Source: an uncultured Acetatifactor sp. (GTDB taxonomy: Bacteria; Bacillota; Clostridia; Lachnospirales; Lachnospiraceae). Taken from it: a stretch of 47,025 bases of DNA. The number at the start of each line of letters is the position of its first letter. Within the stretch, counting starts at the first letter, position 1. The notes under the pieces were generated by a model. It was not told the DNA's origin and ran no database searches. It saw only the letters and a list, made by a program, of their open reading frames with translations. Made by a program: the position numbers and the translations under genes. Of this stretch, positions 33,095-40,811 are shown piece by piece. The DNA is taken from the NCBI GenBank assembly GCA_910583845.1, contig CAJUAB010000021.1, positions 2,024 through 49,048 on the forward strand, read 5' to 3'.

Positions 33095-34186
33095 TCAGAT
33101 ATTCCATAACCGCTCAATCATCATCCAGGCCACCCAGCCCAGACTTCCCACCAGCAGCAGTGTGATCCCCGCGTTGATCCACCTGGCTGCGGGGCGGGCC
33201 ATATTAAAAGTATAGTTTGTGTCGCAAAGCCTGTTCTGCACAAGCAGGCGAGGGTCCTGGGGATTTTCATACCAGCCGTTTTTCCAGTACTCATCGTCAT
33301 CCACTTCCACCGGCTGATCATCTGCCGCCAGAAGCTCTCTCTTTTTGGACAGAACGTTTCCCCAGGGCAGTATGGCGGCCACGGCCGCAACAAGCTGCAG
33401 CAGCGCGTAGACAAACCAGTCCCCTCCGCAAAGTCCCCCCGCCTGCGCCCGACGCAGGGCCAGATACAGCCAGGAGGCGCAGTTAAGGCCGTCCACCCTT
33501 AAGAACCCCCTGGCCCAGGTCCGCTTTACCAATCCGTTGACTGCCATATTGACCTTGCTGTTTTGGCTGTATACCACATTGCGTTTCTCTGCCAGGTACC
33601 GGTGCATGGCCCACAGAAGGAAGGTCACCGCCATGGCCGCGATTCCCAGCGCTGCCACCTCTGAAACGGCCTGCCTGTCCTGCCCCCGCAAATATGTGTA
33701 CAGCGCCGCTGTTGTTTCCGCTACCAGAAACAGCAGATGCCAATACGCGGCGGGCGCCATCCGCCCGGACATCGCTGAGAGCTCCGTGTCTATATAAACT
33801 GTCCTGCGGGAGTTCTCCCGTACCCAGCCCTGCTCCTGCTTAAGCCTGTACATTCTGCGCAGCGGCATCACCATCAAACCCTCCATTCCTGCCAGATACA
33901 GCAGAAACCAGATAATCCAGATCAGCACCAGCCACTCCGGGCTGAAAAAGCCCAGCAGGCCCAGCAGACTCCCTATGGTAATCTGTATGTTCTGGTAGAG
34001 ATTCCAGTTCCGTCTGCTCCGTGTACAGAGTGCCTCCACCTGCGCACAATGTGCCTGCTCCTTGGGAATATGAACTCCCAGCAGCATCCCGTTCTGATAA
34101 TGGAAGTTCTGCCGGTAAGCATATTTGCAAAGCATACCGGTAAACAAATCGCACAACAAAAATATGATAAACAGGAATAATCCCAT
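33095..34186 (-). CDS. DUF5808-type multi-helix membrane protein
   Basis: The 363-residue protein has roughly seven to eight hydrophobic helices. Near residues 305-345 it carries the DUF5808 signature DDDEYWKNGWYENPQDPRLLVQNR followed by an N-F-A-R-P-like NMARPAARWINAG and a final helix. Proteins of this kind are commonly paired with YtrA-type GntR regulators, as here. Their function is unknown, perhaps related to membrane stress. GGAGG lies 7 nt before the start. It follows the GntR gene by 60 bp and is probably in its operon. Confidence 0.82.
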   Translation of the reverse strand: MGLFLFIIFLLCDLFTGMLCKYAYRQNFHYQNGMLLGVHIPKEQAHCAQVEALCTRSRRNWNLYQNIQITIGSLLGLLGFFSPEWLVLIWIIWFLLYLAGMEGLMVMPLRRMYRLKQEQGWVRENSRRTVYIDTELSAMSGRMAPAAYWHLLFLVAETTAALYTYLRGQDRQAVSEVAALGIAAMAVTFLLWAMHRYLAEKRNVVYSQNSKVNMAVNGLVKRTWARGFLRVDGLNCASWLYLALRRAQAGGLCGGDWFVYALLQLVAAVAAILPWGNVLSKKRELLAADDQPVEVDDDEYWKNGWYENPQDPRLLVQNRLCDTNYTFNMARPAARWINAGITLLLVGSLGWVAWMMIERLWNI

Positions 34187-34246
34187 CTTTCCACCTCCCA
34201 TTCCAAAGTTCCCCGCGCCTGGGCTCCGCATGTAATCCCCGGGATT

Positions 34247-34627
34247 CTACTGGGCAGGGCACATGCCGGAAAATATCTTCTCGCACAGCGTCAGAAATTC
34301 TTCCCGCTCCATCCCCTTCATCCTGGCCTCAGCGGACAACAGTTCCAGTTCCGCCTCCAGTTTTTCCCGGTACCTCTCATCCCATTGCCGCACCGGTGAT
34401 ACCGTGGCCCCCCTGCGGCGGTCAATGGTGATAAAGCCCTCCGTTTTCAGCAGCTGATAGGTTTTGTTCACGGTCATGGTATTGACGCCCGCATCCCCGG
34501 CCAGCTGACGCACTGTCGGCAGGCGCTCTCCCTCTTTCAGCTCCCCCCTGCCGATGCCCGTGACAATCTGATTGCGCAGCTGCACATAAATGGGGATACT
34601 GCTGCCTGTGTCCAGACTGATAATCAT
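34247..34627 (-). CDS. GntR family regulator, YtrA type
   Basis: The 126-residue protein is a short GntR regulator: IPIYVQLRNQIVTGIGRGELKEGERLPTVRQLAGDAGVNTMTVNKTYQLLKTEGFITIDRRRGATVSP is the winged helix, and a helical C-terminal part of about 45 residues is the dimer domain. The YtrA subfamily typically represses its own operon of membrane or transport genes. A perfect palindrome covers its promoter. The downstream partner is the DUF5808 membrane protein. Confidence 0.92.
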   Translation of the reverse strand: MIISLDTGSSIPIYVQLRNQIVTGIGRGELKEGERLPTVRQLAGDAGVNTMTVNKTYQLLKTEGFITIDRRRGATVSPVRQWDERYREKLEAELELLSAEARMKGMEREEFLTLCEKIFSGMCPAQ

Positions 34628-34646
34628 AAATCCTTCACCTCTCCCT

Positions 34647-34695
34647 AAGTATTATTTGTATTATACATAGTAATACAAATAATACTTTTTGTCAA
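34647..34695 (-). promoter_or_regulatory. Promoter with 17-bp-arm palindromic operator for the GntR operon
   Basis: Minus strand: perfect TTGACA (34690-34695), 17-nt spacer, TACTAT (34667-34672). A perfect palindrome with 17-bp arms (34647-34663, AAGTATTATTTGTATTA, and 34671-34687) and a 7-bp centre covers the spacer and the -10. It lies 20 bp before the gntR start, as expected for self-repression. Confidence 0.88.
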
Positions 34696-35024
34696 CTTAT
34701 TTTTGCCGGATTTTTCTGTTGCAGGATTCCGCCGCGTATGTTATCATGTCTATAAAGCATATATTCTTTTGACGGATTCATTCTTCTTTCTATATATCAG
34801 AAAATCTATGCTTGAAATTCACAACAGAGACAACTAAGCACAGGCAGAGATTTTCGTGGAATAATAGGCTTGTCTTTCTAAAAGTCCGTATTTGCAGTGT
34901 TTCCAAGGCTTTCTGCCGTCTGGCTCCGCCCTTTTACACCACGCTTGACACCATTTTTCAGAAACCGGGCAGCAAGCATTCCGATCCGCCTGCCGTCCTC
35001 TGCCAATCTGCCGCCGGACTCTGC

Positions 35025-35096
35025 TCAGAACTGGTTCGCAAGTTTCCTGATCTCATCCCTCTCCAGTTCCGCCGTCACATGGGTATAGATATTCAT
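35025..35096 (-). pseudogene. Tyrosine integrase C-terminal remnant
   Basis: A 23-codon frame on the minus strand starts MNIYTHVTAELERDEIRKLA and ends in a stop at 35025-35027. It resembles the catalytic-tyrosine box of phage and ICE integrases (the m-x-x-Y-T/S-H-V/A-T form). The rest of the integrase is missing; the in-frame sequence upstream continues for some codons without integrase-like content. It marks a former mobile element next to the toxin-antitoxin genes. Confidence 0.5.
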
Positions 35097-35152
35097 GTTT
35101 TCTCCTGCTTCCCTTTTCAACCCCCATCTACCTTCGCTTGACCTGTTCTTTG

Positions 35153-35261
35153 CTACGTACCTAGTATATTATATACTATGCACATAGTAATATTTCGCAA
35201 ACTATGCACCTAGCTTTAGTTCAATATTGCTATGTGCATAGTTATTGAATTGTGCTATACT
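35153..35261 (+). promoter_or_regulatory. Operator array and extended -10 promoter of the RHH gene
   Basis: CTATG-N2-CATAG-like sites occur at 35176-35187 (CTATGCACATAG), 35202-35213 (CTATGCACCTAG) and 35230-35241 (CTATGTGCATAG), with a weaker one at 35153-35164 (CTACGTACCTAG). Bases 35175-35194 and 35223-35242 form a 20-bp inverted repeat with one mismatch. TGC-TATACT (35253-35261) is an extended -10, with no good -35; the last site lies over the -35 region. The gene starts at 35333. Confidence 0.75.
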
Positions 35262-35332
35262 TTCATATAAGGTGGAAAAGGTATTTCCCAAAATACAGCA
35301 CCTAATCGGCGCAAATGAAAGGAAGTGAACAT

Positions 35333-35743
35333 ATGCCAGCCAAGGAAAACAAAAAACAGTACGATATGCAATACGCCAAAGACAAACTAAAGCGTATTCC
35401 TCTAAATGTTCAAAAAGAAAAATATGAGGAAATCAAGGCGGCTGCCGATGCCGCCGGCGAGCCAATCAACGGCTACATCAAAAAGGCCATTGATGACCGC
35501 ATGGAGCGAGAGGCAGCCGGTTCCAGGGCAACGCAGCAAACGCCAGAGCCACAATCTCCCAAACAACCCGCCGAAAAGCTGGAAAAGCACTTCAAGCCAT
35601 TTACAGAGGAAGATGCCCGGAGGATCGATCTGCCGGAGCTGCTGAAGAATGTTCGTTACCAGCTTGACATCTCTGACACTTTCGGGATGGATGTCCTTGC
35701 CGCCCTCATGGAAAAAGCAAGAGAACAATCCGCTGACACTTGA
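35333..35743 (+). CDS. Ribbon-helix-helix-like small protein (possible antitoxin or regulator)
   Basis: The 136-residue protein has an Arc/RHH-like N-terminal part: KRIPLNVQKEKYEEIKAAADAAGEPINGYIKKAIDDRM, a beta-strand followed by two helices with the G-x-x-x-x-G-Y-I turn. A proline-rich linker (about 70-90) and a C-terminal helical segment follow. This form is frequent in mobile elements, as a regulator or as an antitoxin. The start at 35333 is preferred because GGAAG lies 8-9 nt upstream. Nearby operator sites suggest self-regulation. No toxin follows directly, so it may be a solo regulator. Confidence 0.75.
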   Translation: MPAKENKKQYDMQYAKDKLKRIPLNVQKEKYEEIKAAADAAGEPINGYIKKAIDDRMEREAAGSRATQQTPEPQSPKQPAEKLEKHFKPFTEEDARRIDLPELLKNVRYQLDISDTFGMDVLAALMEKAREQSADT

Positions 35744-35787
35744 CAGCAAGTGTCAGCAATCCGCTGTCAACGGTATCATCTGACAGC
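35732..35787 (+). terminator. Two hairpins over and after the RHH gene's stop codon
   Basis: GCTGACACTT (35732-35741) pairs with AAGTGTCAGC (35748-35757) and encloses the stop codon TGA at 35741-35743. A second stem, GCTGTCA (35763-35769) with TGACAGC (35781-35787), follows. Only weak U-tracts are present. Confidence 0.55.
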
Positions 35788-35822
35788 AGGCGTATAGATT
35801 CATCCTCTTTTGCATAAAATGT

Positions 35823-35874
35823 TTGTGTATCGTTGTGTATTTTTCTTGACGTATTGTGTATTGTTGTGTATACT
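35823..35874 (+). promoter_or_regulatory. hicAB promoter with four phased TTGTGTAT repeats
   Basis: TTGACG (35846-35851), 17-nt spacer, TATACT (35869-35874). TTGTGTAT occurs four times: 35823-35830, 35833-35840, 35854-35861 and 35864-35871. Each pair is spaced by 10 bp and the pairs by 21 bp, so all four face one side of the helix. The second pair overlaps the promoter, the likely HicB operator. Confidence 0.85.
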
Positions 35875-35895
35875 ATTCTTATAAGGAGGATGGCA

Positions 35896-36099
35896 ATGAA
35901 CCCACGGAACACAGCGATCAAAGACCTGAACAATAGCGGCTATCAGTTCAAACGAAGCGGAGGAAACCACGATATCTACTACAATCCGAAAACAAAATAT
36001 TCCATTCCCTTGAAACGTGGCCACTTCGATGAAGACGATCTCCGCTACATACGCAAAGAAATCAAACAGGGCGTCCCTGTCGCCAGCAAAGGAGGCTGA
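35896..36099 (+). CDS. hicA: HicA family mRNA interferase toxin
   Basis: The 67-residue protein has the double-stranded-RNA-binding-like HicA fold: NNSGYQFKRSGGNHDIYYN contains the catalytic His (H25) and YSIPLKRGHFDEDDLRYIRKEIKQ the C-terminal part. HicA cleaves mRNA and tmRNA when free of HicB. The ATG at 35896 is chosen because AAGGAGG lies 6 nt upstream; an ATG two codons before abuts the ribosome site. It is translated ahead of hicB with a 3-nt gap, and the hicB ribosome site overlaps its stop. Confidence 0.92.
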   Translation: MNPRNTAIKDLNNSGYQFKRSGGNHDIYYNPKTKYSIPLKRGHFDEDDLRYIRKEIKQGVPVASKGG

Positions 36100-36102
36100 A
36101 CA

Positions 36103-36510
36103 ATGAAATATATCTATACCGCAACATTCGTGCCTAATGAGGCCGGAACCAAATACTACTGCAGAGTGCCTGATCTTCCCGGATGCATTACAACTGGCAG
36201 CAGTATTGATGATGCCATTGAAATGATTACTGATGCCGCCAGCGGATGGCTCGTTGTGGCAGAGGATGAAGGGAACGAAATCCCGGCTCCCACTCCCCAG
36301 CATAAGCTGGATATTCCAGAAAATGCCACCTGCTCCATCATCCGCATTGATACGTTCGCATACCGGGCGGCAACCGACACCAGGGCAGTCCGTAAAAATG
36401 TCTCACTTCCTGCGTGGATGGCCACCCTGGCAGAAAAGCGTGGAGTAAACTGCTCCCAGGTTCTCCAGGATGGACTTATGCAGCTGCTTAATGCCGGCCA
36501 TGCAAGATAA
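36103..36510 (+). CDS. hicB: HicB family antitoxin
   Basis: The 135-residue protein has the HicB partial RNase-H-like fold (about 1-70; YYCRVPDLPGCITTGSSIDDAIEMITDAASGWL) and a C-terminal DNA-binding part (about 98-130; VRKNVSLPAWMATLAEKRGVNCSQVLQDGLMQLL), an RHH/HTH-like module. HicB binds HicA and represses the operon. AAAGGAGG lies 7 nt upstream. It closes the island and is convergent with the ABC-transporter gene at 36599. Confidence 0.93.
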   Translation: MKYIYTATFVPNEAGTKYYCRVPDLPGCITTGSSIDDAIEMITDAASGWLVVAEDEGNEIPAPTPQHKLDIPENATCSIIRIDTFAYRAATDTRAVRKNVSLPAWMATLAEKRGVNCSQVLQDGLMQLLNAGHAR

Positions 36511-36598
36511 GGCTGATTCAGACAATCCACAGGAGGGCATAACCATGCGGCAGAAGATTCCGCCCGTCCTGTCTGCGCGCGGGCCTGCCGCCTGCTCC

Positions 36599-38368
36599 CT
36601 ACAGCCTGTAATTCTCCGCCTGGGAATGAAAAAGCCGATAGTACAGGCTGTCCGTCTTCCGCATCAGATTTTCATGGGTGTCAAAATCCGCCACCCTGCC
36701 CCCGTCCAGAATCAGTATCCTGTCGCAGAATACGGAGGAAGACATGCGATGACTGATATAGATGGCCGTTTTGTCCGCCACCAGGCCGTTGAATTTCTCA
36801 TAGATTTCCGCCTCCGCGATGGGGTCCAGCGCGCTGGCAGGCTCATCCAGAATCACCATGGAAGCCTCCTTATACAAAGCCCTGGCAATGGCGATCTTCT
36901 GATCCTGCCCGCCTGACAGCTCTATACCTGCCTCGTCATACTCCTTGCCAAAACGGCTATGGATACCCTGAGGCAATTCCCTGATCTTATCCCGCATGCC
37001 CACCTGATCGATCAGGCGGTTGATTTTCCCCTCATCCCCCTGCGGCGCACAGGATATGTTCTCCGCAATGGTAAAATTGAACAGCCTGTAATCCTGAAAC
37101 ACGGCGGATATGGCATTCATATAGGACAGATAGTCATAGTCATAAATATTTCTGCCATTGACGCGGATCTCTCCGCTGTCCGCGCGATACATGCGGCACA
37201 CCAGCTTCACCAGTGTGGACTTGCCCGCGCCGTTCAGACCCACAACGGATATTTTCTCTCCTCTGCGGATGCAGAAGGAAATGTCTTTCAGCACCGGCTT
37301 CTCCGCTTTGGGATAGGTAAAGGTCACATGGGAGAACTCCAGCGTCTCCACCGGTCCCGCAAGGGGTTCTGCGCCCGCCTGCGCCGTCTCCTCTTCCATG
37401 CTCATAAACTCCATATAAGGCTCCAGAAAGGCCAGAACCTCCTGCATATGAACCACACTCATCCCCAATTCCATCACGGTTGCCGTAAACTGTGACGCCG
37501 CCGCCACGTACATGGTCAGATCTCCCAGCGAAAGCCTGCGCCCAAAGGCGTCCGACAAAGTGCGCAGCCCCGCATAGGCATAGCAGAACACAGCCAGGAA
37601 ATCATTGAGCGCGCTGACGCTCCCCTCCGTCCTGCCGGCCTGCTCGTTCATCTCGTCGAACAGGTCGCAGGTCTCCCGTGTGAACCTGGACACACGGTCT
37701 GTGATCATGTCTCTCATATCATAAAGCCGGATATCTTTCTGATACTGCTTTTCTGTCTGCAGACCCAGATAATAGCCAAACTTACGGTTGATGGGAATCA
37801 GCTGCTGAGATACCAATACCGTAAATCCGGACAGTTTTTTGGACAGCAGCAGCATAATGCCGATTCCCAGCGCCAGCACAGTCAGGAGTACAGGCCCTAT
37901 GGTGGCCAGGATCACGATCAGCCCCAGCAGAGTCAGAACACCCGAGAATACTTTGGATATACAGAGAATCATCTGGGAAATCGCGTCCTGGTTGTTGATG
38001 GCGAAAGCCGCCCTCTCTTTCAGGTCAAGATAGTATGGATTCTCCAGGCAGGCATATTCCAGATTCATGATTTTTTCCGCCATTTTTCGGTTCATGGCAT
38101 GCCGCGTATAGCAGCGTCTGACCTCCAGAAGCCGCTCCATCAGCTTTTCCAGCCAGGTCATGCCCACGTTGTTAAGCACGATCAGGCTTCCCAGCAGAAA
38201 GAGCATGTGCGCCTCTCTGTTCCACGCCAGTTCCTCCACCAGGAATTTGGGCAGAATCACGTTAAGCCACAACCTGCCCGCCGTGGCCAGCGCCTGAAGC
38301 GCCAGCAGCAAAATATAGGAGGGGCATACCTTCCAGGCAAGCCCGCAGAAATGTGTCAGTTTTTTCAT
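36599..38368 (-). CDS. ABC exporter half-transporter (permease-ATPase), second of a pair
   Basis: This 589-residue protein has an N-terminal six-helix exporter domain (about 15-310) and an ATPase domain (about 345-585). Walker A GLNGAGKST is near 376, ELSGGQDQK near 483, and Walker B VILDEPASALDP with the H-loop SHRMSS follow. The Q-loop is SAVFQDYRLFN. It lies 41 bp downstream of the similar 38410 gene on the same strand, so the two likely form a heterodimer. Substrates of such pairs include peptides, lipids and drugs. The signature and catalytic residues look intact. Confidence 0.9.
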   Translation of the reverse strand: MKKLTHFCGLAWKVCPSYILLLALQALATAGRLWLNVILPKFLVEELAWNREAHMLFLLGSLIVLNNVGMTWLEKLMERLLEVRRCYTRHAMNRKMAEKIMNLEYACLENPYYLDLKERAAFAINNQDAISQMILCISKVFSGVLTLLGLIVILATIGPVLLTVLALGIGIMLLLSKKLSGFTVLVSQQLIPINRKFGYYLGLQTEKQYQKDIRLYDMRDMITDRVSRFTRETCDLFDEMNEQAGRTEGSVSALNDFLAVFCYAYAGLRTLSDAFGRRLSLGDLTMYVAAASQFTATVMELGMSVVHMQEVLAFLEPYMEFMSMEEETAQAGAEPLAGPVETLEFSHVTFTYPKAEKPVLKDISFCIRRGEKISVVGLNGAGKSTLVKLVCRMYRADSGEIRVNGRNIYDYDYLSYMNAISAVFQDYRLFNFTIAENISCAPQGDEGKINRLIDQVGMRDKIRELPQGIHSRFGKEYDEAGIELSGGQDQKIAIARALYKEASMVILDEPASALDPIAEAEIYEKFNGLVADKTAIYISHRMSSSVFCDRILILDGGRVADFDTHENLMRKTDSLYYRLFHSQAENYRL

Positions 38369-38409
38369 AAAGCGCTCACTTTCTCCGTCTCCGCCCCGGA
38401 GACGGCTGT

Positions 38410-40359
38410 TTAAAGCTGTCCGGGAACCTGCTGATAATATTTTCCCTGTACGGTAAACATTCTGTAATACTCCCCTTCCAGAGCCATCAACTCCTCATGG
38501 CTTCCGTATTCCTTCAAGCCGTCTCTGTCAAAGAGGGCGATTTTGTCACAGAACTTGGTGCTGGCCAGGCGGTGGGAGATATATACTGCCGTTTTCCCCT
38601 TCACCATGTCCGAAAAGCTCTCATAGATCTCCGCCTCTGCCAGGGCGTCCAGAGCCGCCGTGGGTTCATCCATGATAACCATGGGCGCGTCCTTGTACAA
38701 TCCCCTGGCAATGGACAGCTTCTGCCGCTGGCCGCCGGAAAAATCCGTTCCGTTCTCGTCGATGACTTTCAACATCATCTGGTCCAGCCCGCCCGGTGTC
38801 TCCTGCACCTTCTGCCAGAGTCCCACTTTCTCCAGAACCTGCCTGACCCTTTCTCTCTGCGCCGTCTCACTCCCGGCACCCCCAAGGGCCACGCCCCCGT
38901 TCTCTCTCGTCCCGCTTTTCCGTCCTGCCAGCTCTGTCTCCACGCTTTCCCTGCATTCCACTCTGCCAGCCTCCGGATCACTCCCTCCGGTTACATTCTC
39001 CAGGATGGAGAACGCCAGAATATTCACGTCCTGAAATACGGCGGAATACAGACGGTACAGGTCTCTTTTCCGGAATTTTTCTATATCCGTACCGTTGATA
39101 TAGATATGTCCCGCTGTGGGAGAAAAAAGCCCCGTCATCAGCTTGACCAGCGTGGACTTCCCAGCGCCGTTGACTCCCACGATCGCCAGCCGCTCCCCCT
39201 TGTGTATGGTAAAGTTCAGATCCTTGAAGATATAAGTATCGCTTCCGGGGTAACGGAAATCCACATGCTCAAAGACAATCTCCAGGGTACCATCTACAGA
39301 GATTTTCTCCTTGTCCCCGTCTTCCAGTCTCTCATCCACCAGCCGGTAAAAGTCCCCCACATACTGACACTGGTTCCGGATAAACGTAACGTCCTGTCCA
39401 AAAGTCAGCATGGAAGCCATCAAGGTGTTTATCAGCGCCACATACATGGTAAATTGACTGATGGGCATGCCGCGGACAGCCTGGCAGATCAGGATGCCGT
39501 ACATCAACACATCCGTCAGCAGCAGAGTGAGGATACCCGTCAGGCCCAGCAGGTACTGATGCCTGGCCATGCGGGCAGTCAGGGCCCGCAGACTGTCAAT
39601 CTCCGCCTGGTAATTGGCCATGACGCGTTCCCGTAGATTGTAAATGCGGATATCCTTTCCAAAGGAAAAATCGTGGGTGGTCTTATAATAATATCTGATC
39701 CGGCGGTTGAAACGGGCATCCTCCTCTCTGCGCGCATACCGGTACTGATGGTCCTGCCGGGATATCCACATAGTGACGGCCGCATGAACCACCAGAGCCG
39801 CCAGGATCAGCGGGCTCAGTCCCGCTGTCAGCAGCGTCATGCCCGTCAGAGATACCAGCACCGACGGCAGCAGGCAGATTTTGTTGGACACCCCCTCAAT
39901 CCCCTCCGCATTGTTGTTGCCCGCGCTCAACGCCTTTTCATTTTTCTCCCAGAAAGAGGAGTCTTCCACCTGGCAATAGTCCATTCCCATCAGCTTATCT
40001 CCCATTTCCACCAGGTATACAAGCCGTCTGCGCATATTTCTGACCTTGATCATATTTTCTGTCCGCCTGGCCGCGTACCCCAGCAGCGCCGCCGCCAGAA
40101 AATAAATTCCCAGCGCCGGGACAAGGCGCTTCATAGCGTCAGACCCGTCCCGTTCCAGAATGCCGATTGCCAGCCGGGGCAGCAAAACGGCCAGGAAGGG
40201 ATACAGGCCTGCACAGAGGGTATAGACTGCCACTCTGCCCGTCTGACTGCCGTCCCCCTTTCTGATCTCCCTGACCAGGCGTTTTACCACCGGCCAGACC
40301 CGGTACCTGCGCTCTTCCGTTCTCCCTTTCCCACTCTTTTCTTTCTCCTGTTTTTCCAT
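38410..40359 (-). CDS. ABC exporter half-transporter, first of a pair, with ATPase insertion
   Basis: The ~649-residue protein has an exporter transmembrane domain (about 45-340) and an ATPase domain. Walker A GVNGAGKST is near 393; the signature is FSGGQRQK near 536 (F in place of L); Walker B VIMDEPTAALD and SHRLAS follow. Between the Q-loop (AVFQDVNILAF) and the signature lies an extra ~40-residue low-complexity stretch (about 457-497, rich in G, E, R, S) not seen in the partner. ATG 40359 has AGGAG 8 nt upstream; ATG 40380 with its own AGGAG is an equal alternative. It is the promoter-proximal gene of the pair. Confidence 0.88.
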   Translation of the reverse strand: MEKQEKEKSGKGRTEERRYRVWPVVKRLVREIRKGDGSQTGRVAVYTLCAGLYPFLAVLLPRLAIGILERDGSDAMKRLVPALGIYFLAAALLGYAARRTENMIKVRNMRRRLVYLVEMGDKLMGMDYCQVEDSSFWEKNEKALSAGNNNAEGIEGVSNKICLLPSVLVSLTGMTLLTAGLSPLILAALVVHAAVTMWISRQDHQYRYARREEDARFNRRIRYYYKTTHDFSFGKDIRIYNLRERVMANYQAEIDSLRALTARMARHQYLLGLTGILTLLLTDVLMYGILICQAVRGMPISQFTMYVALINTLMASMLTFGQDVTFIRNQCQYVGDFYRLVDERLEDGDKEKISVDGTLEIVFEHVDFRYPGSDTYIFKDLNFTIHKGERLAIVGVNGAGKSTLVKLMTGLFSPTAGHIYINGTDIEKFRKRDLYRLYSAVFQDVNILAFSILENVTGGSDPEAGRVECRESVETELAGRKSGTRENGGVALGGAGSETAQRERVRQVLEKVGLWQKVQETPGGLDQMMLKVIDENGTDFSGGQRQKLSIARGLYKDAPMVIMDEPTAALDALAEAEIYESFSDMVKGKTAVYISHRLASTKFCDKIALFDRDGLKEYGSHEELMALEGEYYRMFTVQGKYYQQVPGQL

Positions 40360-40436
40360 ATGATTGGCTCCTCTCCCCATACATTTCTCCTGACAGCTTC
40401 CGGATATCCGCCCTGGTTTACCTCTTTGTTTAGTTG

Positions 40437-40465
40437 AGTATATCACAAGCTATTATTTATTGCAA
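40437..40465 (-). promoter_or_regulatory. Promoter of the ABC half-transporter pair
   Basis: Minus strand: TTGCAA (40460-40465), 17-nt spacer, TATACT (40437-40442) preceded by TGA, so an extended -10. It lies about 75 nt before the ATG at 40359. Confidence 0.75.
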
Positions 40466-40486
40466 TATACTATTTATTATTTTTTT

Positions 40487-40532
40487 CAGGCAGGGGCGGT
40501 CACAAGGCGCTTCTTATGCCCGCCCCTGCCTG
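40487..40532. other. 13-bp GC-rich hairpin between divergent promoters
   Basis: CAGGCAGGGGCGG (40487-40499) pairs perfectly with 40520-40532 around a 20-nt loop. The T-run lies on the 5' side on the plus strand, so neither strand gives a standard terminator. It sits directly upstream of the ABC-pair promoter. Confidence 0.6.
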
Positions 40533-40718
40533 TCCTTCCTTACAAATCGGCGGTCTATGCTGTATCCTCCATGAGCGTGAAAACACGCTCCAGTCAGCGG
40601 GGTACTGTGGAACATTTATTTTCTATATACCCGCAGTCCCCGGAATTGTGATCGGCTTCTGCTGATTTTAAATTCTTCACTATGTGTAAAAATATGGATA
40701 GTCAAAGGGAACAGAACG

Positions 40719-40727
40719 TGCTATAAT
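40719..40727 (+). promoter_or_regulatory. Extended -10 promoter of the hemerythrin-receiver gene
   Basis: TGC-TATAAT is a perfect extended -10; no -35 match is evident. It lies 85 nt before the start codon at 40812. Confidence 0.6.
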
Positions 40728-40811
40728 TTGTGATGGACGAAAAACGTCGCTTTGTCGCGGCATTTTTTTCTTAATTGAACAGCCCGTCTGAGCGGGCGGA
40801 TAGGAGGCAGT

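Larger units (their letters stand above)
40360..40811. other. Divergent region between the ABC pair and the hemerythrin gene
   Basis: Besides the two promoters and the 13-bp hairpin listed separately, the leader of the hemerythrin gene (40728-40811) has small dyads, GACG-AAAAA-CGTC at 40736-40748 and GCCCG/CGGGC at 40782-40797, and a T-run at 40763-40769. No gene is seen here. Confidence 0.5.

Noticed and set aside
40728..40811. Possible riboswitch in the leader of the hemerythrin-receiver gene
   Set aside because: Only 4-5 bp dyads and a T-run are visible; no known riboswitch core could be recognised.
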